Both the position numbers and the translations under genes were made by a program. Under the pieces are notes generated by a model that saw only the letters and a list, made by a program, of their open reading frames with translations, searched no databases and was not told the DNA's origin. A DNA stretch of 64,000 bases. Origin: JAQUTK01 sp963677415. Lineage in GTDB: Bacteria; Bacteroidota; Bacteroidia; Bacteroidales; JAQUTK01. Of the stretch, positions 28,701 through 38,482 are shown piece after piece. Numbering within the stretch: the first letter of the stretch is position 1; every line of letters starts with the position of its first letter. The DNA is taken from NCBI GenBank assembly GCA_963677415.2, contig CAXXFJ010000038.1, forward strand, positions 1 through 64,000, read 5' to 3'.

Positions 28701-31469
28701 ATGAGGAACAGAGCGAAATTTCTTTTATTCTGTTGTTTCTGTCTGGTTTCTCTGACAGGAAGATGTGAAATATTTCGTGGCGTTACATTGGACGATGGAC
28801 TTTCAAGTTTATTGGTTAATTCACTATACAAAGATTCCAAGGGTTTTATTTGGGTAGGAACGGATGTATGTCTGGACCGATTTGATGGTGTCTCTTTCAA
28901 ACACTATTCCTTTGAAAATGGCGATGTTAAGCGCAGAAGAGTCAATGTTATATTAGAAACAAAAGACGGAACTCTTTGGACTGGCAACAACCTTGGACTT
29001 TGGAGACTGAACAGGAAAGAAGATCGATTGGAGCGGTTCTTGAGTGATACGATTGATATCCCTGTCTATTCGCTTGCGACAGATAAGTATGGAACGCTAT
29101 ATATTGGTACAGATAAAGGGTTGTACATTCATTCCGAGAAAGCACTTACACATTGGATGCCAGATAGTAATGTCCTTTCTGAAGGGAATAGCATCATTGA
29201 TATGATTCCCGATGATAATCAAGAAGGATGTGGCTTGCAACTAAAAAAGGGCTATTCCTGTTTTCCCCAACCGAAAGAAAAACACAACGCTTCTTGTTTG
29301 AAGGAAAGGAGTCAGGCTTGAATCAATTTACTGGATTAACCAGAATTGGAGAGATACTTTATCTAGGCACCGCAAATGCCGGCGTTGTTTGCTTTGACAC
29401 CAAGAGTCACTCTTTTTCTCGTTTTACATCTCTTGGGTGTGATATAATTTCAGATATTTCCTCTGATGGAAAAGATCAAGTATATGTGGCTACTGATGGT
29501 AACGGAGTGCATTTCCCTTTCTCATTCCACCCAAAAGGTAACCAAATCATATACGTATGATCCACGTAACGCCGCAGGCATTCGTTCAAACTCAGTCTAC
29601 TCATTGTTGGTTGACAAAGAAGATATTTTATGGATTGGATTCTATCAGGCTGGTTTTGATTATACTCTGTACCAATCTCAATTATTTAAGACGTATACCT
29701 TTCCACCGGACTTTGATTCGCACGAATTACCGGTTCGCGCATTCTGTATCTTTGAAGATGAGAAACTAATCGGAACCCGAGAAGGGATGTACTATATCTC
29801 TGAAAAGCGAAATGTTGTAAAGCGTTTTGACAAGAGTGTTCTGGGTTCAAATCTCATTCTTTCAATCTGCCATTATAATGACCTTTTCTTTATTGGTACG
29901 TATGGTGGAGGGCTCTCTTTGCTGGATGCAAAGAGCCTTTCTGTCAAGCGTCCATTCAGTGAAAGAGTCTTTCAACGGGGGCATATTTTCCATTTTGAAG
30001 AAGATAGAGACGGCAATCTATGGATAGCTACCTCTGAAGGGCTGTGTTGTTACCAAAAAGAGACTAAAACAATAACAGCTTATACAAGTTCGAACTCTCA
30101 GATTCCTTCAGGGAATGTATATTATGTGTGTTTTGATTCTACAGGTAAAGGGTGGGTTGGTACAGAGAATGGACTTTGCATTGTTGATCCACAGTCTGGT
30201 AGTATTCGAACAGATGTTTTCCCCAATGGATTTTGCAACAAAGAGATTATAAAGGTGATAAAAGTGGATAATCACACTAATCTTCTTTTCTTTCCGGATC
30301 AGGGGCAACTGTTTTACTCCGACCCAATGATGACGCATTTTGGGCTGTATGAAATAACAAAACAGTTCCAGAACACAACTTTTATATCTATGGAAAGTGA
30401 CAATCAGGGCAGATACTGGTTTGGGAGTAAAGATGGTATAATGGCTATTGATACTTCAAGGACTGAGTACGAAAGTTTTACCTTTGCTGATGGATTACCA
30501 GGATCTGTTTTTAATTCTGATGCAAGTTATAAAGACAGTAATGGCGTCTTGTGGTTTGGTAACGACAAGGGGCTTCTTTATGTAGATCCAACAAAGATGA
30601 GTGCTCAGGATACAGCCCCATATCCTATTATTATCACAGAAATTCAAGTGAATGGAAATCCTTTAGATGAATTAGCCTTAAATAAGATCAGGCAAGAAGA
30701 ACTTCTTATATTAAAGAAAGAAAAGAATAATCTTCTTATTCGATTTAACGATTTGTCCTATTCTTTGGTGTCTGCTTCAGCTTATGAATGTCGGTTGGAC
30801 GGTGTCAACGATAATTGGGTTGCTTTGTCCGGCAGGAATGAAATATATTATCATGATTTGCCGTCAGGAAAATTTACTTTTCGTGTACGATTGCAAGGGA
30901 AACCAGCATCTGAAAAGATCTTAAGAGTGGAGATTGACTATCTATCTGCAGCTTCCCGCACTTGGCTTGTATCTGCATTGCTTCTCTTTTTTCTGTTTTT
31001 GGGTACCACATATCTATACCGTAGAAGAAATGGAGATAAGATTGTCTCTTCTGACAAGATCATTGATTCTTCACATAAAGAGGATCGACATGAGGATGAA
31101 AAGTATAAACATGTGAGGATTAGCGATGAAGAACGTATTGCCATCTGTGAGAAACTTAATCGTTGCATGAAAGTCGATAAACTCTATATCAATAAAGAGT
31201 TGAAAATCTCTGATCTAGCGCAAGCTGTCGGTTGCTCATCACATGCTTTATCATTTGTATTCAATCAGTATTTGAATCAGTCTTATTACGATTATATCAA
31301 TGCTTTTCGCGTGGAAGAGTTCAAAGTATTGGCGAGTAATCCTGAATATGCCAGGTATACCTTGTCAACTTTGGCCGAGAAATCAGGCTTTAGTTCGCGA
31401 GCTTCTTTCTTTCGGTCTTTCAAGAAAGTGACAGGAATTACCCCGAATGAGTATATGCAGAGTCTCTGA
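28701..31469 (+). pseudogene. Beta-propeller/Y_Y_Y sensor fused to AraC HTH, no kinase, two frameshifts
   Basis: The architecture resembles the hybrid two-component systems (HTCS) that control Bacteroides glycan loci, but it is shortened. Signal peptide, two sets of Reg_prop repeats (from LDDGLSSLLVNSLYKDSKGF, each with D-x-x-G-x-I/L-W), Y_Y_Y domain (about residues 650-750), membrane helix (WLVSALLLFFLFLGTTYLY), a 40-residue charged linker, then an AraC-type helix-turn-helix to the end (ISDLAQAVGCSSHALSFVFN, FSSRASFFRSFKKVTGITP). No HisKA, HATPase or receiver domain is present. Two lesions: one missing base near 29228 and an extra C in 29516-29518; correction keeps 2769 bases, 922 residues. 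It probably senses an oligosaccharide in the periplasm and activates the downstream CAZyme genes directly. Confidence 0.85.
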
Positions 31470-31586
31470 TAATTATCCCCAATTATTTGAGACTCTTATC
31501 TATTTATCATAAAATCAGTGAGTTGGATTTAAATATGTCTAGAATAATGTGTTGAGATGTTTTTGGTGTTTTATTTTCATGTTGTA

Positions 31587-31608
31587 TCTTGTTCAAGATC
31601 TATTTTTG
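31587..31608 (+). promoter_or_regulatory. Putative operator palindrome and -7 element before the ECF sigma gene
   Basis: ATCTTG-TT-CAAGAT (31587-31600) is a perfect 6+2+6 palindrome directly abutting TATTTTTG (31601-31608), which fits the Bacteroides -7 consensus. No TTTG box lies at the usual 19-21 bases. A bound activator or repressor at the palindrome would be well placed to control the sigma gene. Inference only. Confidence 0.4.
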
Positions 31609-31631
31609 TACCCGAACAAAATCAATTTGCT

Positions 31632-32153
31632 ATGGAAAATGAACATAACACTACTCAGTCCTCAAATGTGATAGCGACGGCATATGTTGATTATTATAAG
31701 AAGGTTTACAATTATATTGCTTGTCGCATAAACCGTCCTCAAGAAGCGGAAGATCTGGTACAAGATGTATTTTTGCGTTTGCTTGGTTATCAACCGATGA
31801 TTCAGACGGAAACCGTAAAGTATTTTATCTTTACGATTGCACGTAATATTGTGACTGATTATATCCGGCATTATTATGTCCGACAGCAAGCCGCAGTTTG
31901 TCTTTATGAGCAGGCAATAACCTATACGAATGAGACAGAAGAAAAAATATTAACGGCAGATCTGGCAAATATGGAACTTGCAATCCTGGAGAATTTTCCT
32001 TCTCAACGAATGAAAATATACAGATTGAGTCGTTATAATGAAAAGTCCGTTGATGAGATTGCTGAAGATCTACAGCTGAGTCCGCGCACTGTGGAAAATC
32101 ATCTATTTTTAGGTAGAAAGCTAATGCGAACAGCCCTGAGGAAGTGTATCTAA
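31632..32153 (+). CDS. ECF RNA polymerase sigma factor
   Basis: A 173-residue extracytoplasmic-function sigma-70 factor. Region 2 spans about residues 15-80 (YKKVYNYIACRINRPQEAEDLVQDVFLRLL, then FTIARNIVTDYIRHYYVR); region 4 has a helix-turn-helix in NEKSVDEIAEDLQLSPRTVENHLFLGRKL. The start MENEHNTTQSS is preferred; 25 in-frame codons upstream are unlike sigma factors. Most Bacteroides ECF factors of this type sit beside a FecR-like anti-sigma gene and a SusC-like receptor; neither is here. It lies 16 nt before the GH28-like gene and may control it. Whether an anti-sigma factor exists elsewhere cannot be told. Confidence 0.9.
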   Translation: MENEHNTTQSSNVIATAYVDYYKKVYNYIACRINRPQEAEDLVQDVFLRLLGYQPMIQTETVKYFIFTIARNIVTDYIRHYYVRQQAAVCLYEQAITYTNETEEKILTADLANMELAILENFPSQRMKIYRLSRYNEKSVDEIAEDLQLSPRTVENHLFLGRKLMRTALRKCI

Positions 32154-32169
32154 TAGTATGAAAGAAGAT

Positions 32170-33552
32170 ATGAAAAAAGTTATTTGTTGTTTGTTTATCT
32201 GTGCCTCTTTTGTAATGAACGTAGCCGCACAATTAATTACTTATGGGGGTGGCATGACTCATAATGATGATTATACGGTACGTGTCCGTGTGCCTGGAGG
32301 CGAATGGAAAGATTTGTTTGAATATACGGTACAGGTAGATATGGATGATGTTCAGAATTCATCGATGGTGCAGTTTGATATGGGCTCAACCGTAGAGGTG
32401 ATGGTCAAGAAGAACAATGGCACTATTCAGGATGTGGCAATCCGTCCGTTAAGTAAGAAGATAGAATACAAACAACAAGCAAATATCATCACATTCCAAC
32501 TTGATAACCCACAGTATCTTTCTATAGAGTTTAATGGAGATCGTCTCCATAATCTACACCTTTTTGCCAATCCTTTGGAAACGGAAACGTATACGAAAGC
32601 GTCGCAGAACGTACTGTATTTTGGTCCCGGTCAGCACAAGCCCGATGATCTTCCGGGTATTGAGTTTCACATACCTTCCAATACAACCGTTTATCTTGCT
32701 CCCGGAGCAATTGTAAAAGCCAAATTGGTTGTAGACAGAGCAGAGAATGTACGTATCATCGGACGTGGTATTATTGATCATCCGCAACGTGGTATTGAAG
32801 TGACGCATTCTAAAAATGTGACTATTGATGGTATTACTGTTGTTAATCCGGATCATTATACGATCTATGGTGGAGAAACCAAAGGATTGACGGTTCGCAA
32901 CTTGAAATCATTCAGCTGTAAAGGATGGAGTGATGGCATAGATTTGATGTCATGTTCGGATGTGTTAATAGACAACGTCTTTATGCGTAACTCTGATGAT
33001 TGCATTACTGTCTATGGACACCGCTGGGATTATTATGGGGATGTAAAGAACGTGGAAGTACGCAATTCGGTTTTATGGGCAGATGTTGCTCACCCGATAA
33101 ATATCGGCGGACATGGAAATACAGAGGGAGACGGGGAAGTTATAGAGAATCTGCTGTTCAAGAATATTGATATCCTCGAACAAGATGAGGATGACCGTCT
33201 TTATCAAGGTTGTATGGCTTTTGGGGTTGGCGATAAGAATCTGGTTCGCAATGTGACCTTTGATGATATACGAGTAGAGAGTATTCAGGAGGGACAGCTA
33301 TTTCATATGTGTGTTTTATTTAATTCCAAATACAACACTGCTTCCGGAAGAGGGATTGAGAATGTACTGTTTAAGAACATTATCTACAATGGTTATGGAG
33401 AGAATCCATCCGTGATTGAGGGGTATGATGCTACGCATCTTGTGCGAAATATTACCTTTGAGAATGTGGTAATTAACGGGAAGAAGGTCCAATCGTTAAA
33501 GGAACTCGGAGCTACAGTAGGAGGCTTTGTGGAGAATATCAAATTTAAATAA
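32170..33552 (+). CDS. Secreted right-handed beta-helix glycosidase, GH28-like
   Basis: A 460-residue exported protein (signal peptide MKKVICCLFICASFVMNVAAQ; an ATG at 32158 is also in frame). An N-terminal beta-sandwich of about 150 residues precedes a parallel beta-helix with many N-V-x-I-x turns. Candidate catalytic residues sit where GH28 polygalacturonases have theirs: SDG near residue 254, the Asp pair in RNSDDCITVYG near 274, and His in NIGGHG near 314. The GH28 R-I-K motif is not evident, and the stretch around WADVAHPINIGGHG also recalls GH49 dextranase-like helices, so the family is not settled. First enzyme of a plus-strand run with GH97, GH43, MFS and GH88. Confidence 0.75.
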   Translation: MKKVICCLFICASFVMNVAAQLITYGGGMTHNDDYTVRVRVPGGEWKDLFEYTVQVDMDDVQNSSMVQFDMGSTVEVMVKKNNGTIQDVAIRPLSKKIEYKQQANIITFQLDNPQYLSIEFNGDRLHNLHLFANPLETETYTKASQNVLYFGPGQHKPDDLPGIEFHIPSNTTVYLAPGAIVKAKLVVDRAENVRIIGRGIIDHPQRGIEVTHSKNVTIDGITVVNPDHYTIYGGETKGLTVRNLKSFSCKGWSDGIDLMSCSDVLIDNVFMRNSDDCITVYGHRWDYYGDVKNVEVRNSVLWADVAHPINIGGHGNTEGDGEVIENLLFKNIDILEQDEDDRLYQGCMAFGVGDKNLVRNVTFDDIRVESIQEGQLFHMCVLFNSKYNTASGRGIENVLFKNIIYNGYGENPSVIEGYDATHLVRNITFENVVINGKKVQSLKELGATVGGFVENIKFK

Positions 33553-33568
33553 AACCGGGTGATCTATC

Positions 33569-35506
33569 ATGAGAAGAAGTGTTTTAACAATTATAATCCT
33601 TGCGTCAGTTTCTCTTACAACTTTCGCTCAGACATTGGTTCCCGGAAGCAAACAAGAACTGATTTCGCCGGATGGACGTTACTGCTTTACGTTTAGTCAG
33701 AAACAAAATGAAGATGGCACAAAACAGATGTATTATGACCTTTCTTTTAACGGACATATCATTGTTGAAGAGTCTGAGTTAGGTATTCAGATAGAAAATC
33801 AGCTATTCGAATCCGCTCTGGCAGTTCCCAATGATACCTGCAAACTATGGTGTGAGAACCTGACGATGAAAGAGGTTGAGCGTTACTCAGTCGATACGAT
33901 ATGGAAACCCCTTTATGGTGAACGTGCTAGAATAACTGATCGTTATAATGCAATGACACTGAAGTTTCAGAAAGGTGCTGATACAGGAGAAATAGAAGGG
34001 GGTTATGATAAACGCCGCAGCTATTTTCTGGATATCAAAGTGCGTGCCTATAATGAAGGAGTCGCTTTTTGTTATTTCTTGCCTGAGACTACCAATGGAC
34101 TTTTCTTGCATATTACCGGCGAACAAACCCAATTCACATTTCCGGAAGGTACGACGGCTTATTATGAGAGATGGGCACAAGGACCTTATGAGTTACTTCC
34201 ATTAAAAGGATGGAAAGATGAATCCGAACGACCTCTGACTTTAAAACTTGCAAGTGGACAGACAGTCGCGTTGGCCGAGGCATGCATGACAAATTATGCA
34301 CGTATGAAGTTCAGACTGAGTGATACCAAACCCAATACATTACAGTGCTCATTGTATAGTAGTGTGGATGTGATCTCACCTTATCAGACGCCTTGGCGTG
34401 TGATCATGGTGGGTGAGAAAGCTATCGATCTGATCGCTGATAAAGATATAATACTAAATCTGAATCCTCCTTGTGCCATTGAAGATCCATCGTGGATCAA
34501 ACCCGGAAAGGCTTTCCGCAGCGGACTCAAGCAAACGGAAATGCTAGCAGCAGTGGACTTTGCTGTCGCACGCAATCTGCAGTATGTGCACATGGATTCA
34601 GGATGGTATGGTCCGGAGGTGAAGACAAGCTCAGATGCTACGACGGTTGCTGCGACGAAAGATCTGAATATGCGGGAGATAATATCCTATGCGTCTTCTA
34701 AAGGAATAGGGGTGTGGATCTATGTCAATCAGCGTGCTTTGTATCAACAATTAGACGAACTTCTTCCGCTCTATAAGAAGTGGGGTATAAAAGGTATTAA
34801 GTTTGGATTTGTGCAGATTGGTAACCAGCATTGGACTACATGGTTGCACGATGCCGTAAAGAAATGTGCGGAATATGGACTGATGGTTGATATTCATGAT
34901 GAATACCGTCCGACAGGATATAGCCGAACCTATCCCAATTTATTGACACAAGAAGGAATCCGCGGTAATGAAGAGATGCCGGATGCAACTCACAACACGA
35001 TTCTCCCTTTCACCCGATTCCTTGCCGGCCCGGCTGACTATACCATTTGCTATTACAACAACCGCATCAAGAATACGCATGCCCATCAACTGGCTTTATC
35101 GGTTGTGTTTTACAGTCCGCTACAGTTCTTCTATTGGTATGACTCACCAGCTCTCTATAAAGGAGAACCGGAAATAGAGTTTTTCGATCAGGTAAAGACT
35201 GTTTGGGATGATTCGAAAGTGATTGACGGTGAGATTGGAGAGTATATCATTACTGCCCGTCGGTCAGGAACCGACTGGTTTCTAGGTGCTATAACCAATA
35301 CAGAAGCTCGTCAGATTAGCGTTCCCACTACTTTTTTGGAAAAAGGAAAGAAGTATCTGGCACATATCTACGAAGATGACGAGAAAGTAGATTCATCTAC
35401 ACATGTACGTGTCTCCACAAAGAATATTAGTGCAGGAGAAACATTGCAATTTGCATTGAAAGCGAGTGGTGGAGTAGCAGTAAGGTTTGAAATAGAAAAT
35501 AAATGA
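33569..35506 (+). CDS. Glycoside hydrolase family 97
   Basis: A 645-residue periplasmic alpha-glycosidase. Signal peptide ends TFAQ. The GH97 N-terminal super-beta-sandwich (ISPDGRYCFTFSQKQNEDG, then GVAFCYFLPE) is followed by a TIM barrel (YVHMDSGWYGPE, GIGVWIYVNQRA) and a C-terminal greek-key domain. In retaining GH97 alpha-galactosidases the nucleophile is an Asp after strand 4; here that position reads IKFGFVQIGNQ (Gly near residue 413). Glu residues appear in IHDEYRPTGYSRTYPNLL and TQEGIRGNEEMP, as in the inverting SusB-type group. That points to an inverting enzyme, possibly an alpha-glucosidase. It is 16 nt after the GH28-like gene, so co-transcribed. Confidence 0.9.
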   Translation: MRRSVLTIIILASVSLTTFAQTLVPGSKQELISPDGRYCFTFSQKQNEDGTKQMYYDLSFNGHIIVEESELGIQIENQLFESALAVPNDTCKLWCENLTMKEVERYSVDTIWKPLYGERARITDRYNAMTLKFQKGADTGEIEGGYDKRRSYFLDIKVRAYNEGVAFCYFLPETTNGLFLHITGEQTQFTFPEGTTAYYERWAQGPYELLPLKGWKDESERPLTLKLASGQTVALAEACMTNYARMKFRLSDTKPNTLQCSLYSSVDVISPYQTPWRVIMVGEKAIDLIADKDIILNLNPPCAIEDPSWIKPGKAFRSGLKQTEMLAAVDFAVARNLQYVHMDSGWYGPEVKTSSDATTVAATKDLNMREIISYASSKGIGVWIYVNQRALYQQLDELLPLYKKWGIKGIKFGFVQIGNQHWTTWLHDAVKKCAEYGLMVDIHDEYRPTGYSRTYPNLLTQEGIRGNEEMPDATHNTILPFTRFLAGPADYTICYYNNRIKNTHAHQLALSVVFYSPLQFFYWYDSPALYKGEPEIEFFDQVKTVWDDSKVIDGEIGEYIITARRSGTDWFLGAITNTEARQISVPTTFLEKGKKYLAHIYEDDEKVDSSTHVRVSTKNISAGETLQFALKASGGVAVRFEIENK

Positions 35507-35604
35507 AGTTTCAGAATGGAATGCTAACTGTTAGCAAGGAACTGACTCCATGGAGTTGTGTGCTGATCCGAGAGTTATAATGAGCTTATTATACTGTTTG
35601 ATTA

Positions 35605-37281
35605 ATGAATAAAATAGATAACGTTCGGCTAAAGATACAGCTATTCTTGTACTGTATTCTTTTGTGTGGGACACATGCCCTAGCACAAAAGAATTACGTT
35701 TCTGAGGTATGGGTCTCTGATCAGGGAGATGGAACATACATCAATCCGGTGCTTCATGCAGATTATTCTGATCCGGATGTATGTGCGGTAGGAAGCGACT
35801 TTTACATGACAGCTTCCAGCTTTAATTGTATTCCGGGTCTTCCGATTCTTCATTCCAAAGATCTGGTAAATTGGAAGCTGGTCAATTATGCCTTACAAGT
35901 ACAGCTGCCTGAGGACTATTATAACATACCCCGACACGGAAAAGGAGTTTGGGCTCCCTCAATTCGTTACCACAAGGACGAGTTTTATATTTTCTGGGGA
36001 GACCCTGACTTTGGCATTTATAGAATCAAGGCTAAAGATCCGGCGGGTGAATGGAGCGAACCGCTGCTTGTCAAACCGGGAAAAGGGATGATTGATGTTA
36101 CTCCTTTGTGGGATGAGGATGGGAGAGTCTACATCGTCAATGCCTGGGCTGGTAGTCGGAGTGGGTTCAATAGTGTTTTGACTGTAACCGAACTGGATCA
36201 GAAGTGTGAAAAGGCTATTTCCGATCCTGTGATGGTTTTTGACGGTAATGCGACTCAGAACCATACGGTTGAAGGACCGAAGTTTTACAAACGTAATGGC
36301 TATTATTATATTATGGCTCCTGCCGGAGGTGTGGAACAAGGCTGGCAACTAGCCATGCGTTCAAAGGATATCTACGGACCTTATGAGGCAAAAAAAGTGA
36401 TGGCTCAAGGAAATACGAATATCAATGGTCCGCACCAGGGCGGTTGGGTGGAGACTCAGACCGGTGAATCGTGGTTTGTCAACTTTCAGGATAAAGCGAT
36501 GTATGGGCGTGTCATTCATCTCAACCCGGTAAAGTGGATAAATGATTGGCCGGTAATAGGAGTGGACAAAGATGGAGATGGGTGCGGTGAACCGGTGAGT
36601 AGATATAAAAAGCCCAATGTTGGAACAGTTTATCCCATTGAGACACCTGTCGAAAGTGATGAATTTAATACCCGACAACTCGGTTTGCAGTGGGAGTGGC
36701 ATGCCAACTATCAGGACAGTTTTGGTTTCCCTTCACAGATGGGCTTTATGCGTATCTATGGTCATACTCTGTCTGACTCATTCATCAACTTCTGGGAAGT
36801 GCCGAACCTCTTATTACAAAAGTTCCCGGCGGAAGAGTTTACAGCTACTACAAAATTAAAGGTGTCAGCTCTAGAAGAAGGTGAAAAAGCAGGTTTGATT
36901 GTCATGGGGTGGGACTATTCCTATCTGGCATTGGTCAAGAATGGAAATCAATTTGTTTTGGAACAGACAATCTGCAAAGATGCAGAGAAGATGAATCCAG
37001 AACAGACTGTTGTACTAGAGTCATTCCCAGCAAAACCTGAGAATAGTGTAGGTCCTTCCATATTCTCTCACACAATATTTATGCGATTAATAGTAAATCA
37101 AGGAGGAAGATGTATATTTGCATTCAGTAACGATGGAAAGAAGTTTACTCAAGTAGGGCAGCCTTTTCAGGCACGCCAAGGCAAATGGATCGGGGCAAAA
37201 ACCGGACTGTTTGCAACCAATCCGAGTGGTACTTCTAAACGTGGTTGGACTGATGTGGATTGGTTCCGTGTAACGAAATAA
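35605..37281 (+). CDS. Glycoside hydrolase family 43 with C-terminal beta-sandwich
   Basis: A 558-residue secreted enzyme with signal peptide ending HALAQ. The five-bladed propeller spans about residues 40-330. Catalytic triad: base Asp56 in YSDPDVCAVGSDFYM, pKa-modulating Asp in KGMIDVTPLWDEDGR and acid Glu in HTVEGPKFYKRNGYYY. The C-terminal domain from about 355 (FNTRQLGLQWEWHANYQ) is the concanavalin-like GH43_C2 module of beta-xylosidase/alpha-arabinofuranosidase types (subfamily 12-like). A role in releasing arabinose or xylose side groups is likely from family only. It sits between GH97 and a sugar permease. Confidence 0.9.
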   Translation: MNKIDNVRLKIQLFLYCILLCGTHALAQKNYVSEVWVSDQGDGTYINPVLHADYSDPDVCAVGSDFYMTASSFNCIPGLPILHSKDLVNWKLVNYALQVQLPEDYYNIPRHGKGVWAPSIRYHKDEFYIFWGDPDFGIYRIKAKDPAGEWSEPLLVKPGKGMIDVTPLWDEDGRVYIVNAWAGSRSGFNSVLTVTELDQKCEKAISDPVMVFDGNATQNHTVEGPKFYKRNGYYYIMAPAGGVEQGWQLAMRSKDIYGPYEAKKVMAQGNTNINGPHQGGWVETQTGESWFVNFQDKAMYGRVIHLNPVKWINDWPVIGVDKDGDGCGEPVSRYKKPNVGTVYPIETPVESDEFNTRQLGLQWEWHANYQDSFGFPSQMGFMRIYGHTLSDSFINFWEVPNLLLQKFPAEEFTATTKLKVSALEEGEKAGLIVMGWDYSYLALVKNGNQFVLEQTICKDAEKMNPEQTVVLESFPAKPENSVGPSIFSHTIFMRLIVNQGGRCIFAFSNDGKKFTQVGQPFQARQGKWIGAKTGLFATNPSGTSKRGWTDVDWFRVTK

Positions 37282-37308
37282 AATCTTAATTCTAATAAAT
37301 TGACGAAA

Positions 37309-38475
37309 ATGAAAAACGAAAATGGAGTGATGAAAGCATTACCCGTGTTGTTCGGGTTCTTTGTAATGGGTTTTTGTGATATTGTAGGTATCTCTTCTGA
37401 TTATGTCCAAGAAGCTTTTGGTTGGTCTAATACTATGACGGGGTTTGTTCCTTCCATGGTGTTTATCTGGTTTCTATTTCTCGGTATTCCCGTTGGTGTG
37501 AAGATGAACAAATGGGGGCGCAAGAATACAGTTCTCCTTAGTATGGTGGTTACGGTGGTCGGGATGATTATCCCGTTGGCATACTACAGTAGTGTGACAT
37601 GTATGGTCGCTTTTGCCTTGCTAGGTATTGGTAATGCAATCCTTCAGGTCTCATTGAATCCATTGCTTAATAATGTAATTACGAATAAGAAGTTATTGAC
37701 AAGCAGTCTGACCGGCGGACAAGTCGTGAAAGCTGTTTCCTCTTTAGTAGGCCCTTCAATTGTTGTCTTCTCTGCCCAATACTTTGGAGCTGAGAAATGG
37801 TATTATTTCTTCCCGATACTGGGCACGATTACAATCATCTCTGCTTTATGGCTCCTCTTTACCCCTATTGCACGGGAAGAACAGGCTAAATCTGAATCAG
37901 GTTCTGCTATGAGTGATACTTTTGCATTGTTGAAAGATAATACCATCCTTTTGTTGTTCTTAGGCATTTTCTTTGTGGTAGGAGTCGATGTAGCAACTAA
38001 CTTTATCAGTTCCAAGTTGTTGATTGCACGTTTTGATTGGTCAAAAGAAGCTGCATCCATAGCTCCTCAGGTCTATTTCTTTAGCCGTACGGTTGGTGCT
38101 CTGCTTGGTGCTTTTCTGATGACTAAGATTGCTGCAATGAAGTATTTCAAGGTAAATATTATTGCTTGTATCGCCGTGGTACTGGTCTTAGCTTTTGTTG
38201 AAATAGAAATAGTAAATATAGTATGTATCGGTGCGATTGGTTTCCTCGCATCCTGTATTTTCCCGATTATATATTCTATGGCAGTTCAGGCTCGTCCTGA
38301 AAAGGCAAACCAGATTTCCGGATTGATGATTACAGCTGTTGCAGGTGGAGGAGCTGTGTCTCCTGCTATTGGTTTTGCTACTGATTCTGTTGGAATGGTA
38401 GGTGGTGTCCTTGTTATTCTTGTTTGTGTAATGTATCTTACATATTGTGCATTTGGAGTGAAGATTGCTAAGTAA
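37309..38475 (+). CDS. MFS sugar transporter, FucP-like
   Basis: A 388-residue inner-membrane permease with about 12 helices. The first helix pair is LPVLFGFFVMGFCDIVGISSD; the loop GVKMNKWGRKNTVLL is the MFS helix 2-3 motif; SLNPLLNNVITNKKLLTSSL follows helix 4. The family imports fucose, glucose/galactose or related monosaccharides with protons. The ATG at 37309 is preferred over a TTG at 37300. Its place between GH43 and GH88 suggests it takes up the sugar released by these enzymes. Confidence 0.88.
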   Translation: MKNENGVMKALPVLFGFFVMGFCDIVGISSDYVQEAFGWSNTMTGFVPSMVFIWFLFLGIPVGVKMNKWGRKNTVLLSMVVTVVGMIIPLAYYSSVTCMVAFALLGIGNAILQVSLNPLLNNVITNKKLLTSSLTGGQVVKAVSSLVGPSIVVFSAQYFGAEKWYYFFPILGTITIISALWLLFTPIAREEQAKSESGSAMSDTFALLKDNTILLLFLGIFFVVGVDVATNFISSKLLIARFDWSKEAASIAPQVYFFSRTVGALLGAFLMTKIAAMKYFKVNIIACIAVVLVLAFVEIEIVNIVCIGAIGFLASCIFPIIYSMAVQARPEKANQISGLMITAVAGGGAVSPAIGFATDSVGMVGGVLVILVCVMYLTYCAFGVKIAK

Positions 38476-38482
38476 TATCTGT

